Assembly (NCBI GenBank): GCA_003567575.1
Contig: PWZG01000112.1
Coordinates: 1-18,440, forward strand
From: PVC group bacterium
Lineage (GTDB): Bacteria > Verrucomicrobiota > Kiritimatiellia > CAIKKV01 > PXCX01
Length of the DNA: 18,440 nucleotides
Direction of reading: 5' to 3'
A program made the translations under genes and the position numbers. Below, one piece after another: positions 6,942-14,341 of this stretch (position 1 is its first letter; each line of letters begins with the position of its first letter). The notes under the pieces were generated by a model. The model was not told where the DNA came from, did not search any database, and was given only the letters and a program-made list of their open reading frames with translations.

Positions 6942-8529
6942 TGCGCATGTCATGATCTTCGATACGACATTGCGTGACGGCGAACAATCGCCGGGCGCCA
7001 GCCTCAATCATCGCGAAAAACTCGAGATCGCACACGCCTTGGCGCAACTGCGAGTGGATGTCATCGAAGCCGGTTTCCCGGTGGCGTCGCCCGGCGATTT
7101 CCTCGCCGTCAACGATGTCGCCCAGCAAGTCAAAGGCCCGATCATTGCCGGGCTGGCCCGTTGCGTCAAGAAGGATATCGAATGTTGCGCCGAAGCCCTG
7201 GCGCCCGCGTCGCGCCGCCGCATCCATGTGTTCCTGGCTACATCGGCCATTCATCGAAAGTATAAATTGCACAAGGCGCGCGACGAAATACTGCGTCAGG
7301 CCGTGGAATCCGTGCAATATGCGCGCCGTTTCTGCGACGATATCGAGTTCAGCCCCGAAGACGCTTCCCGTACCGAACCCGATTTCCTTGCCCAAGTCGT
7401 CGAGGCCGTCATCGACGCCGGCGCCGGTACGGTAAATATACCCGATACCGTCGGATATGCGATCCCATCAGAATTCGGACGCCTGATCGCATACCTCCAT
7501 GAAAACGTTCCGAATATCGGCCATGCCGTGATCAATGTACATTGTCATAACGATCTGGGACTCGCCGTCGCCAATTCGTTGGCGGCGGTTCAAAACGGCG
7601 CCCGCGGCATCGAATGCACCATTAACGGATTGGGGGAACGCGCCGGTAACTGTGCGCTTGAAGAAATTGTGATGGCCTTGCATACCCGCCGCGATCTGTT
7701 TCATCTCGATACCGGAATCGCAACGCGCGAGATACACCGCATCAGCAGGCTCGTCAGCCGCATGACCGGAATGATGGTTCAGCGCAACAAGGCCATCGTG
7801 GGCGCAAATGCCTTTGCCCACGAGGCCGGCATCCACCAGGACGGTATTCTCAAGAACCGCAGTACCTATGAAATCATGAGTCCGCAAGATATCGGTATGG
7901 AAAGCGGTGAACTGGTGCTGGGCAAGCATTCGGGACGTCATGCCTTCCTTCATCATCTCGACCGGATGGGAATACGCCTGACCGGCGCGGAACTGGACCG
8001 CGCCTACGAACGGTTCGTCGCATTGGCCGACAAGAAGAAAACCGTTTATGATGATGACCTGATCGCCATCGCACGCGACGAAATGCTCGAATACGCAGCA
8101 GTATACGAAATGGAGTACCTGCACGTTTCGACCGGAAACCATGCCGTACCCACCGCTACCGTCAGGTTGCGTAAATCCGGCGAGACGCTACAGGACGCCG
8201 CCTGTGGCGACGGCCCAATTGATGCCAGCCTCAAGACGATCGATCGTATGACCGGAATCCAGGGACGCTTGCTCGATTTTTCGTTGCAGTCCGTTTCCGT
8301 CGGGAAAGATGCCATGGGGGAAGTCAGCGTCCGTGTCGATTTCGGCGATTGCGTGCTCAGCGCCAAGGCCGCCAGCACCGATATCGTTGAAGCGGGCGCC
8401 AAGGCATACCTGTTTTGCGTTAACCGCCTGCTCAGCATCCGTGAGACTGAAACGACGGGAAAAACGGTGGCCGATCCGACGGCGGACGCGCCGCCGGAAC
8501 TAAACCGTTCCGCGGAGGAAACATCATGA
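6934..8529 (+). CDS. leuA: 2-isopropylmalate synthase
   Basis: LeuA condenses acetyl-CoA with 2-oxoisovalerate, committing carbon to leucine. The N-terminal HMGL-like TIM barrel opens with FDTTLRDGEQSPGASL and carries the metal-binding VHCHNDLGLAVANSL and the NGLGERAGNCALEE motif. The HEAGIHQDG segment and a C-terminal regulatory (LeuA dimer) domain, about the last 130 residues, are also present, so feedback inhibition by leucine is expected from the family. Two adjacent ATGs are possible, 6931 and 6934. The second is chosen because GGGGAG (6922-6927) is 6 nt away. The gene overlaps the end of ilvN by 8 nt and its stop overlaps the aroE start. The protein has 531 residues, usual for the long LeuA form. 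A citramalate synthase is less likely given the ilvBN context. Confidence 0.93.
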   Translation: MNDAHVMIFDTTLRDGEQSPGASLNHREKLEIAHALAQLRVDVIEAGFPVASPGDFLAVNDVAQQVKGPIIAGLARCVKKDIECCAEALAPASRRRIHVFLATSAIHRKYKLHKARDEILRQAVESVQYARRFCDDIEFSPEDASRTEPDFLAQVVEAVIDAGAGTVNIPDTVGYAIPSEFGRLIAYLHENVPNIGHAVINVHCHNDLGLAVANSLAAVQNGARGIECTINGLGERAGNCALEEIVMALHTRRDLFHLDTGIATREIHRISRLVSRMTGMMVQRNKAIVGANAFAHEAGIHQDGILKNRSTYEIMSPQDIGMESGELVLGKHSGRHAFLHHLDRMGIRLTGAELDRAYERFVALADKKKTVYDDDLIAIARDEMLEYAAVYEMEYLHVSTGNHAVPTATVRLRKSGETLQDAACGDGPIDASLKTIDRMTGIQGRLLDFSLQSVSVGKDAMGEVSVRVDFGDCVLSAKAASTDIVEAGAKAYLFCVNRLLSIRETETTGKTVADPTADAPPELNRSAEETS

Positions 8530-9416
8530 CAAGCCAGACAACATCGTTCTCGGGAAAAACCGTTCCCTATGCCGTATTGGGGCATCCGATCGGTCATACC
8601 CTGTCGCCGATCATGCACCAGGCCGCGTTGGACCATTTGAAGATGAATGCCCGCTATCTGGCTTTCGATGTGGAGCCCAACCGGCTGCCGGCCGTGATGG
8701 ATGCCATGCACGACATGGGATTCAACGGCGTTAACTTGACCGTGCCGCTCAAAGAGGTGGCGTTTCGCGCGCTGACCGCGCTTGACCAAGGCGCCGCACG
8801 GCTGGGCGCCGTTAATACACTGGTCCGGACCGATGACGGATGGCGAGGGCATAATACCGATGGCGACGGATTTATCGCTGCATTGCATGAAGCGTTCGCA
8901 ATCGATCCGGCTGGACGTTCCGTGTTCGTGTTCGGCGCCGGCGGCGCCGGCCGCGCCGTCGCCTTGACGTGCGCCGTCAACGGTGCGCACCGGATCGTTT
9001 TGGCCGACTTGGATATGGTGCGCGCCCGCGATGTGGCGGACGAAATCCGGCGTTGGTCGCCGGAGGTCGCCGTAGATTGCGTGGCGCCGTCCGATCCGGC
9101 ATTGCGGACGACGGCCCAGGAAGCGGATCTGATCGTTCAGGCATCCCCGGTCGGGATGAAACCGGACGATACGCCGGCGCTGGCGACGGCGGCGTTTCAC
9201 GACAGGCAATATGTTTATGATTTAGTCTATATGTTCCCCGAAACCGTAACAATGCGCGCCGCCGCCTCTGCCGGCGCGCGGACCGCCAACGGATTGGGCA
9301 TGCTGCTGCACCAGGGTGCGCTGGCATTGCGGTTGTGGACCGGCGTCGAAATCCCGGTTGATATCATGCGAAACGCGTTGGAATATGCCGTCTACGGCGG
9401 ACAACCGCCGTCCTGA
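8526..9416 (+). CDS. aroE: Shikimate 5-dehydrogenase
   Basis: AroE reduces 3-dehydroshikimate to shikimate with NADPH in the aromatic amino acid pathway. The 296-residue protein has the substrate-binding LGHPIGHTLSPIMHQAAL block (18-35), the catalytic lysine K76 in NLTVPLK, the partner aspartate D112 in NTDGDG, the nucleotide-binding GAGGAGRAV (137-145) and the C-terminal ANGLGMLLHQGA motif. The start forms an ATGA overlap with the leuA stop, and GGAGG at 8514-8518 lies 7 nt upstream. This is the last biosynthetic gene of the ilv-leu operon, so aromatic synthesis may be partly co-regulated with branched-chain synthesis. Confidence 0.95.
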   Translation: MTSQTTSFSGKTVPYAVLGHPIGHTLSPIMHQAALDHLKMNARYLAFDVEPNRLPAVMDAMHDMGFNGVNLTVPLKEVAFRALTALDQGAARLGAVNTLVRTDDGWRGHNTDGDGFIAALHEAFAIDPAGRSVFVFGAGGAGRAVALTCAVNGAHRIVLADLDMVRARDVADEIRRWSPEVAVDCVAPSDPALRTTAQEADLIVQASPVGMKPDDTPALATAAFHDRQYVYDLVYMFPETVTMRAAASAGARTANGLGMLLHQGALALRLWTGVEIPVDIMRNALEYAVYGGQPPS

Positions 9417-9433
9417 TCCGAAAGGAACATGTC

Positions 9434-10309
9434 ATGCCCGTCTATCCCGTTCAATACGATGTGTTTTTAACCGTCCTTATATTCGTATGGGGCGCCTGTA
9501 TCGGTAGCTTCCTGAATGTATGTATTTATCGGATACCGGCCGGCATGTCGGTGGCTACGCCTCGATCGCATTGTCCCCACTGCCGTACCATGATTGCATG
9601 GTACGACAATATCCCTCTGCTAAGTTACCTGTGGTTGCGCGCGCGTTGCCGTCATTGCAAGGTGTCTATCGCACCGCGGTATTTCGGTGTGGAACTATTG
9701 ACGGCGCTGCTGTTTCTGGCTGTCTGGTTTAAGTTCGGGTTCGACCCCGGACCGCGCATGTTGGGGCTCGCGCCCGTTACCGCGTTACGCCTGATCCCAA
9801 TCTACTGGCTGGTTGTGTCGGGCCTGGTGCTGGCGACGTTTGTCGATCTCGATCACATGATTATTCCCGATCGCATCAGTATCGGCGGTATCGTAGCCGG
9901 AATCGGGCTAAGCGCCCTCGTGCCGGCATTGCATGATGTCGAAACGGTATGGCCGGCGCTGGCACGCGCCGGCGCCGGCGCGGCCACCGGCTTTCTATCG
10001 CTATGGGCGATCGCCTTGTTCGGACGATTCCTGTTTAAAAAAGAGGCCATGGGATTCGGCGACGTTAAGTTGATGGGCGCCCTGGGCGCGTTCTTCGGAG
10101 TTTACGCGGTCTTTTTTATCTTGTTTGTGTCGTCACTGGCCGGCTCAATCATCGGCGTGGCACTGATTGCGTTACAGCGTAAAGGATTGCGTGCGCGAAT
10201 CCCGTTCGGTCCGTTCCTCGCCCTGGCCGCCGTAATGTGGATGCTCTGGGGACCGGTTCTGTGGGAATGGTACGTTTCCCTGATGATACCGCCCGAAATG
10301 ACCTTTTGA
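9434..10309 (+). CDS. pilD: Type IV prepilin peptidase / N-methyltransferase (PilD family)
   Basis: This 291-residue inner-membrane aspartyl protease cleaves the leader of type IV prepilins and type II secretion pseudopilins and methylates the new N-terminus. The N-terminal GSFLNVCIYRIP segment is followed by a zinc-binding pair of cysteine motifs (C47, C50 and C72, C75). Catalytic aspartates lie in the DLDHMIIPD segment (138-146) and in GFGDVKL (D210). Several hydrophobic membrane segments alternate between these. AAAGGAA at 9421-9427 precedes the ATG, and the gap after aroE is 17 nt, so it appears to close the ilv-leu-aroE operon. No pilin or secretion gene is present here, so its substrates are encoded elsewhere. 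Confidence 0.92.
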   Translation: MPVYPVQYDVFLTVLIFVWGACIGSFLNVCIYRIPAGMSVATPRSHCPHCRTMIAWYDNIPLLSYLWLRARCRHCKVSIAPRYFGVELLTALLFLAVWFKFGFDPGPRMLGLAPVTALRLIPIYWLVVSGLVLATFVDLDHMIIPDRISIGGIVAGIGLSALVPALHDVETVWPALARAGAGAATGFLSLWAIALFGRFLFKKEAMGFGDVKLMGALGAFFGVYAVFFILFVSSLAGSIIGVALIALQRKGLRARIPFGPFLALAAVMWMLWGPVLWEWYVSLMIPPEMTF

Positions 10310-10339
10310 TTGCGTTGAAACCAAAAAACAAAAAAAAAG

Positions 10340-10368
10340 TTGCTTTTTGCGCGAATAACCGTTATCTT
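10340..10368 (+). promoter_or_regulatory. Weak candidate promoter for the RRM gene
   Basis: TTGCTT at 10340-10345 and TATCTT at 10363-10368 are spaced by exactly 17 nt, but match the consensus at only 3 and 4 of 6 positions. It lies after an A-rich stretch that could serve as an UP-like element. A start near 10375 would give a 5' leader of about 135 nt. Confidence 0.35.
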
Positions 10369-10426
10369 GTCGGGGTGACGGGATAGTGAATGCGCGCCAA
10401 TATGGGGTGTAGGTGACGTGCAAGGT

Positions 10427-10508
10427 ATGGCGTCGCCGCCATGTTTTATCCGAAGGAATCGGAACCCCTGGGGCGCCGGATCCCGACACGGTAACGGGAA
10501 AAGTCGGG
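10427..10508 (+). promoter_or_regulatory. Structured 5' leader of the RRM gene
   Basis: A perfect hairpin joins ATGGCG (10427-10432) to CGCCAT (10437-10442) with a TCGC loop. Nearer the gene, CCCGAC at 10482-10487 can pair with GTCGGG at 10503-10508, directly before the start codon. Alternatively TCCCG (10481-10485) can pair with CGGGA (10495-10499), which contains the likely ribosome binding site (GGGAA, 10496-10500). Two mutually exclusive pairings around a start codon suggest translational control, but this is inferred. Confidence 0.4.
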
Positions 10509-10509
10509 T

Positions 10510-10794
10510 ATGTCGAAAAAACTGTATATTGGGAATCTGTCGTTCAACACCACCGAAGAAGAATTGAAGGATTACTTCGCCCAGGCCGGACAAGTCGAAA
10601 GCTGTAGTATTATCATGGATAAATTCACGCAGCGTTCACGCGGATTCGGGTTTGTTGAAATGAGTACGCCGGAAGAAGCGCAGAAGGCCATGGAAGAATT
10701 CGACGGCAAAGATCTTGATGGTCGCGGTTTGCGGGTTAATATCGCCAAGCCCCGCGAAGATCGCCCGCCACGCGGCGAAGGCGCGCACCGATAA
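10510..10794 (+). CDS. Small RNA-binding protein with a single RRM domain
   Basis: This 94-residue protein is almost entirely one RNA recognition motif. RNP2 is LYIGNL at 5-10 and RNP1 is RGFGFVEM at 44-51, with the aromatic residues Y6, F46 and F48 that stack on RNA bases. The C-terminal tail is short, basic and rich in Arg, Pro and Gly (PREDRPPRGEGAHR). Bacterial single-RRM proteins of this size occur in cyanobacteria and in several Gram-negative phyla and are often cold-inducible. The RNA targets here are unknown. The gene has its own leader and a 45-nt gap to the downstream permease gene, so read-through is possible. Confidence 0.93.
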   Translation: MSKKLYIGNLSFNTTEEELKDYFAQAGQVESCSIIMDKFTQRSRGFGFVEMSTPEEAQKAMEEFDGKDLDGRGLRVNIAKPREDRPPRGEGAHR

Positions 10795-10839
10795 ATCGGT
10801 ACGGGAATAGGGTCAGGATTATTCCGTCAGGGATTTGTT

Positions 10840-11646
10840 TTGGCCCGTGTAATGTTGAATAATTATTTTTCGCCATGGTCAGAGATCTGGCGGCGACGCG
10901 AGCTGGTAGCGTTACTTGCCGTCCGCAATCTGAAAATCCGTTACAAGAATGCGACTCTGGGCTTCGTTTGGTCGCTGCTCGGGCCGCTGTTTCTTATCGT
11001 GATTTATGCTGTGTTTCTCGGCATTCTCCGATTCGCGATTGACCTTCATATCCTGATCGTCGGGATTATCGCATGGCATTATCTGTCTACATGTACCCAC
11101 GATAGTTTGCATGCGGTCATGGGGAATGCCAACCTGGTGCGCAAAACGGCTTTCCCACGCCTTATTCTTCCGCTGTCGATGGTCTTGGCCAATACCATCA
11201 ATTTCCTGTTGTCGGGTTTGGTTCTGGCGGCGTTTCTCATGTTGCGCGGCGTCGTATTCGGCGTTGAAATTATATGGTTGCCGGCTATTCTGCTGACGCA
11301 TCTGGCGTTCTGTCTAGGAATCAGTTGTTTCATTTCCGCAATCAACGTATTTTTCCGCGATAGCGAACACTTGGTAAGTGTGGCGCTGATGGCTTGGTTT
11401 TTTCTCACGCCGGTGATCTATCCGGTCTCTCTCGTCCTCGACCGCGATTTGCCGTCGCTGGTAACTTATGCCTATTTCGCCAATCCGATGACGGGCATAG
11501 TTTCCGCGTACCGGACGGCCTTGCTTGGCGAACCATTCCCTTTTTTCCGTACGGCACTATTCTCGTTCGCCATCGCCTGGCTGGTATTGCCGCTGGGGAT
11601 TTGTTTCTTCCAACGTTTACAAGTTCGGTTTGCCGACGAATTATGA
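10840..11646 (+). CDS. ABC-2 type polysaccharide/O-antigen export permease (Wzm-like)
   Basis: The 268-residue protein has about six hydrophobic membrane segments and the ABC-2 permease landmarks of polyol/polysaccharide exporters: an N-terminal amphipathic region with LKIRYKNATLGFVWSLLGPL (31-50), NLVRKTAFPRLILPLS (98-113), FFRDSEHLV (171-179) and FFLTPVIYP (187-195). In this family the permease moves undecaprenyl-linked polysaccharide across the inner membrane. The TTG start at 10840 is chosen because AGGGA (10829-10833) lies 6 nt upstream; an ATG at 10852 lacks a well-placed site. The stop overlaps the start of the ATPase gene (ATGA). No glycosyltransferase genes are nearby, so the glycan is unknown. 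A teichoic acid-type exporter (TagG-like) is the main alternative name. Confidence 0.88.
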   Translation: MARVMLNNYFSPWSEIWRRRELVALLAVRNLKIRYKNATLGFVWSLLGPLFLIVIYAVFLGILRFAIDLHILIVGIIAWHYLSTCTHDSLHAVMGNANLVRKTAFPRLILPLSMVLANTINFLLSGLVLAAFLMLRGVVFGVEIIWLPAILLTHLAFCLGISCFISAINVFFRDSEHLVSVALMAWFFLTPVIYPVSLVLDRDLPSLVTYAYFANPMTGIVSAYRTALLGEPFPFFRTALFSFAIAWLVLPLGICFFQRLQVRFADEL

Positions 11647-12848
11647 ATCCGGAATACGCCATCGAGGTACGGGACGTCGCCAAATGCTTTAAATTGGCGC
11701 CGCAGGGCGGGCGTACGCTTAAATCGTTGATCGTCGATCGCGCCCGGAACTGGCGGCATTGGCGCGTTAGCCGTGATTTCTGGGCATTGCGGGAGGTCGA
11801 CTTCCATGTCGTTCGCGGTGAGACGCTGGGTATCATCGGAGCTAATGGCGCCGGGAAAAGCACGTTGTTGTCGTTGCTGGCGGGAACCATGACGCCGACC
11901 ACCGGATCGGTGGTCTGCCGCGGGACTGTCTCCTCGTTGCTGGAACTGGGCGCCGGATTCCATCCCGATCTTACCGGTCGTGAAAATGTTTACCTCTGGG
12001 GCGCCATCCTGGGCTTGTCGCGCCAGTGGATGCGGCAACGTTTCGATGCCATCGTGGCGTTTGCCGAAATGACCGAGTTTATCGATCAACCGGTCAAACA
12101 TTATTCGTCCGGCATGTACGTTCGTCTTGGATTCGCCGTGGCGGTGGAAGTGGACCCCGATATCCTGATCGTCGATGAAGTACTGGCCGTTGGCGACGCG
12201 GTGTTCCAACGGAAATGCCTGGAACGGATGGCGCGGTTCCGTAAAGACGGTAAAACATTGTTGGTCGTCTCGCACGATCTGCAAACCATTCGATCAGTCA
12301 GCGATCGCATCCTGCTGCTGGATGGCGGCCGCATTACCGGACTGGGCCGGCCCGAAAGCGTACTGCACACGTATGAACGATGCTGGCGAAAACAGTTTTG
12401 CGCGGAACAGGCGCGTGAATGGGGAAGCGGCGAAGCCGCCATCGAGGATGTTGCATTTCTCGACGAAACCGGTAAAGCGGTCGATTGCATCGAGGCCGGA
12501 GCCGCACTGCGTGTGCGATTAACGCTGCGGGCGGCATGTTCCATCCAGCGTCCCGTGATCGGGTTTTCCATCTCGGATATCGACGGCCGTGTACTGCATG
12601 GCAGCAATACACAAATGGGCAACCGCCAAATCGATGAACTCGCCACCGGTAAGACCGTGGTCGATCTGGTGTTGCGCCGGGTTAACCTTGGCGCCGCCCG
12701 TTACCTGTTCTCGTTTTCGGTACATAGCGAAGATCACCGGAAACAATATCATCGCGTCGATAATGCATTCCCGCTGACGATCGATAATCCCGCACCTTTC
12801 GAGGGACCCGTGCCCATCGAAAGCGATTGGGAATGGGAGACCTTATGA
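11643..12848 (+). CDS. ABC transporter ATP-binding protein with Wzt-type C-terminal domain
   Basis: This 401-residue ATPase powers the Wzm-like permease encoded just upstream. The nucleotide-binding domain has Walker A GANGAGKST (66-74), the signature YSSGMYVRL (154-162), Walker B ILIVDE (174-179) and the switch histidine in VVSHDL. An extra C-terminal region of about 150 residues (from about 250 onward, VEDVAFLDETGK to the end) resembles the carbohydrate-binding domain of Wzt proteins, which recognises a modified glycan end before export. The frame is open upstream of 11643, but the ATG there gives the normal start and overlaps the permease stop. No ribosome binding site is visible, so translation is probably coupled. 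Its own stop overlaps the nadC start. Confidence 0.9.
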   Translation: MNPEYAIEVRDVAKCFKLAPQGGRTLKSLIVDRARNWRHWRVSRDFWALREVDFHVVRGETLGIIGANGAGKSTLLSLLAGTMTPTTGSVVCRGTVSSLLELGAGFHPDLTGRENVYLWGAILGLSRQWMRQRFDAIVAFAEMTEFIDQPVKHYSSGMYVRLGFAVAVEVDPDILIVDEVLAVGDAVFQRKCLERMARFRKDGKTLLVVSHDLQTIRSVSDRILLLDGGRITGLGRPESVLHTYERCWRKQFCAEQAREWGSGEAAIEDVAFLDETGKAVDCIEAGAALRVRLTLRAACSIQRPVIGFSISDIDGRVLHGSNTQMGNRQIDELATGKTVVDLVLRRVNLGAARYLFSFSVHSEDHRKQYHRVDNAFPLTIDNPAPFEGPVPIESDWEWETL

Positions 12849-13738
12849 ACGACGAACAGAACATATCGTTGATACGCGCAGCGTTGGATGAAGATATCGG
12901 CGCGGGCGATGTAACGACACAGGCCCTGGTCCCGCCGGCGACGCATGGACACGCCGTAATTCTTAACCGTACCCCATGCCGGGTATCCGGCGCCGATATC
13001 GCGCGCCAGGTTTTTCTGACCGTCGATCACGATTTGTGCGTGACGATTGAGGCGGCAGACGGCGCAGCTTTGCCGGCCGACAGCAGAATTTTGGCGGTCA
13101 GCGGCCGGGCGGCATCCATTCTGACCGCCGAACGCGTCGCGTTGAATTTTTTGCAACGCTTGACCGGAATTGCGACGCTGACCGCCGCTTTTGTCGAACG
13201 TACCGCACCCCATGGCGTGATCCTGCTCGATACCCGGAAAACCACGCCCGGCTGGCGACGATTGGAGAAGTACGCCGTCCGTTGCGGCGGTGGCGTCAAT
13301 CATCGAATGGGCCTTTACGACCGGGTTATGATCAAAGACAACCATCGCCGCCTGTGGGCGGGTGATGCAGTCCGCAGCCTCGCCGATGCCGTGCGTGCCG
13401 TCCGCATCGCGTTCCCCGGAATACCGGTTGAGGTCGAAGTCGAAAACGAAGCGGAACTGCGCGACGCGCTCGAGGCCCGCCCGGAATGGGTGTTGCTCGA
13501 TAATATGCCTCCCGAACAAATGAAGCGTTGCGTGGCGATCAATAACGGAACGACGCGTCTGGAAGCGTCAGGGGGAATTACGCTTGCGAATATCGACGCC
13601 GTCGCCGCCAGCGGCGTCGACGCCATATCGCTCGGGTGCCTGACCCATTCGGCGCCGGCCGCCGATCTCTCGCTGGAATTCGAGGACTTTCCCTCAAGAC
13701 GATCCGCGCCGGCGTTGGCGGAAGAATTGCTGGATTAA
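12845..13738 (+). CDS. nadC: Nicotinate-nucleotide pyrophosphorylase (quinolinate phosphoribosyltransferase)
   Basis: NadC converts quinolinate and PRPP to nicotinate mononucleotide, CO2 and pyrophosphate in de novo NAD synthesis. The 297-residue protein has EDIGAGDVTT near the N-terminus, AERVALNFLQRLTGIAT, and the active-site block DTRKTTPGWRRLEKYAVRCG followed by HRMGLYDRVMIKDNH. The C-terminal barrel carries VEVEVENEAEL and EASGGI. The ATG at 12845 overlaps the stop of the ABC ATPase gene, and GGGAGA lies 4 nt upstream, so the gene is translationally coupled to a polysaccharide exporter, an unexpected partner. The last 45 nt overlap the end of tadA on the other strand. nadA and nadB are not in the window. 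Confidence 0.95.
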   Translation: MNDEQNISLIRAALDEDIGAGDVTTQALVPPATHGHAVILNRTPCRVSGADIARQVFLTVDHDLCVTIEAADGAALPADSRILAVSGRAASILTAERVALNFLQRLTGIATLTAAFVERTAPHGVILLDTRKTTPGWRRLEKYAVRCGGGVNHRMGLYDRVMIKDNHRRLWAGDAVRSLADAVRAVRIAFPGIPVEVEVENEAELRDALEARPEWVLLDNMPPEQMKRCVAINNGTTRLEASGGITLANIDAVAASGVDAISLGCLTHSAPAADLSLEFEDFPSRRSAPALAEELLD

Positions 13739-14170
13739 TTCCCGGCATTCATCCGCCAGAATTCCCGCTACAATGGTTGTGCGATGCAGCATGCCGGGAT
13801 GATTGGGTATTTGAAAAACCGTGGACGCGGCGCCACGCTGCGGATCGGCTATCCCGAAGACTAAACGGGGAATCCGCGCCAGCGCCAGGGCGCCGGCGCA
13901 CATGGGGCAGGGCTCCTTGGTGACGTAAAGCGTCGTCCCCGTCAGCCGCCAGTCGCCAAGCGCTTCGGCCGCTTGGGTTATGGCCAGAATTTCGGCATGC
14001 GCCGTCGGATCACGCAAGCGCTCCACCTGATTGTGCGCTTTGCCAATTACGACCTCGCCCTGCACGAGTACGGCGCCGATCGGAACTTCGCCGTCGTCGC
14101 CGGCAGCCAACGCTTCGCGCAATGCCATACGCATGAAAAAATCATCGATATCCAGTTCGAGGTTTGTCAT
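13694..14170 (-). CDS. tadA: tRNA-specific adenosine deaminase
   Basis: TadA deaminates adenosine 34 of tRNA-Arg(ACG) to inosine. The 158-residue protein has the zinc cytidine-deaminase fold: H58 and the catalytic E60 in HAEILAI, and zinc cysteines C88 and C91 in PCPMCAGALALARI. VPIGAVLV (29-36) and HNQVE (46-50), family-conserved blocks, are also present. The length is normal for bacterial TadA. It is the only gene here on the minus strand, and its last 45 nt overlap the end of nadC tail to tail. No good ribosome binding site is visible before the ATG at 14170. A TTGAAC/TATCAT promoter lies about 55 to 85 nt upstream. A guanine deaminase is a less likely alternative. Confidence 0.93.
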   Translation of the reverse strand: MTNLELDIDDFFMRMALREALAAGDDGEVPIGAVLVQGEVVIGKAHNQVERLRDPTAHAEILAITQAAEALGDWRLTGTTLYVTKEPCPMCAGALALARIPRLVFGIADPQRGAASTVFQIPNHPGMLHRTTIVAGILADECRELIQQFFRQRRRGSS

Positions 14171-14182
14171 GGTTGTCGATTC

Positions 14183-14222
14183 GCTTCAAGACGAACGTTC
14201 GCTTCGCTCGGTTGCTTCAAGA
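14183..14222. repeat. Direct repeat GCTTCAAGA flanking a palindrome in the tadA leader
   Basis: GCTTCAAGA occurs identically at 14183-14191 and 14214-14222, and the 10-bp palindrome CGAACGTTCG lies between them at 14192-14201. The segment falls within the predicted 5' untranslated region of tadA, read on the minus strand. It could be a regulator site or a remnant of a dispersed repeat. No gene is supported here. Confidence 0.4.
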
Positions 14223-14225
14223 GAT

Positions 14226-14254
14226 ATGATATCAGGCCACCAGCGGTCGTTCAA
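14226..14254 (-). promoter_or_regulatory. Predicted promoter of tadA
   Basis: Read on the minus strand, TTGAAC (14254-14249) is followed after 17 nt by TATCAT (14231-14226), matching the consensus at 4 and 5 of 6 positions. Transcription would start near 14219, about 50 nt before the tadA ATG. Confidence 0.6.
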
Positions 14255-14265
14255 TGTCATTTTTT

Positions 14266-14307
14266 CACCCGACACCCGACACCCGACACCCGACACCCGA
14301 TACCCCG
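14266..14307. repeat. Tandem heptamer repeat (five CACCCGA units plus one degenerate unit), G-quadruplex-prone
   Basis: Five perfect CACCCGA units run from 14266 to 14300, and a degenerate sixth (TACCCCG) ends at 14307. The minus strand has GGG runs spaced by four bases (TGTC), five in the perfect units plus a GGGG in the sixth, which satisfies the usual G-quadruplex pattern. The repeat lies between the tadA promoter (minus strand) and the promoter of the STAS gene (plus strand). Confidence 0.85.
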
Positions 14308-14341
14308 GCGATTCTTCGCCGCTGCCACCCGGAATTAAGCA

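Noticed and set aside
8934..8952. GC-rich palindromic runs such as GGCGCCGGC, also seen near 7418, 9967 and 15231
   Set aside because: They encode Gly/Ala-rich stretches in conserved proteins, including the AroE nucleotide-binding loop, so coding constraint explains them.
8046..9209. Open frame of 387 codons on the minus strand across leuA and aroE
   Set aside because: Antisense shadow crossing two well-supported genes, with no domain and no ribosome binding site logic.
10310..10350. A-rich stretch with AAAAAG/CTTTTT after the prepilin peptidase gene, considered as a terminator
   Set aside because: The stem is only A/T and lacks a GC-rich part, so it would be weak; it may instead be an upstream element of the RRM promoter.
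10787..10800. Small hairpin ACCGAT/ATCGGT at the RRM stop codon
   Set aside because: Six bp with a 2-nt loop and no following T-tract; too weak to call a terminator.
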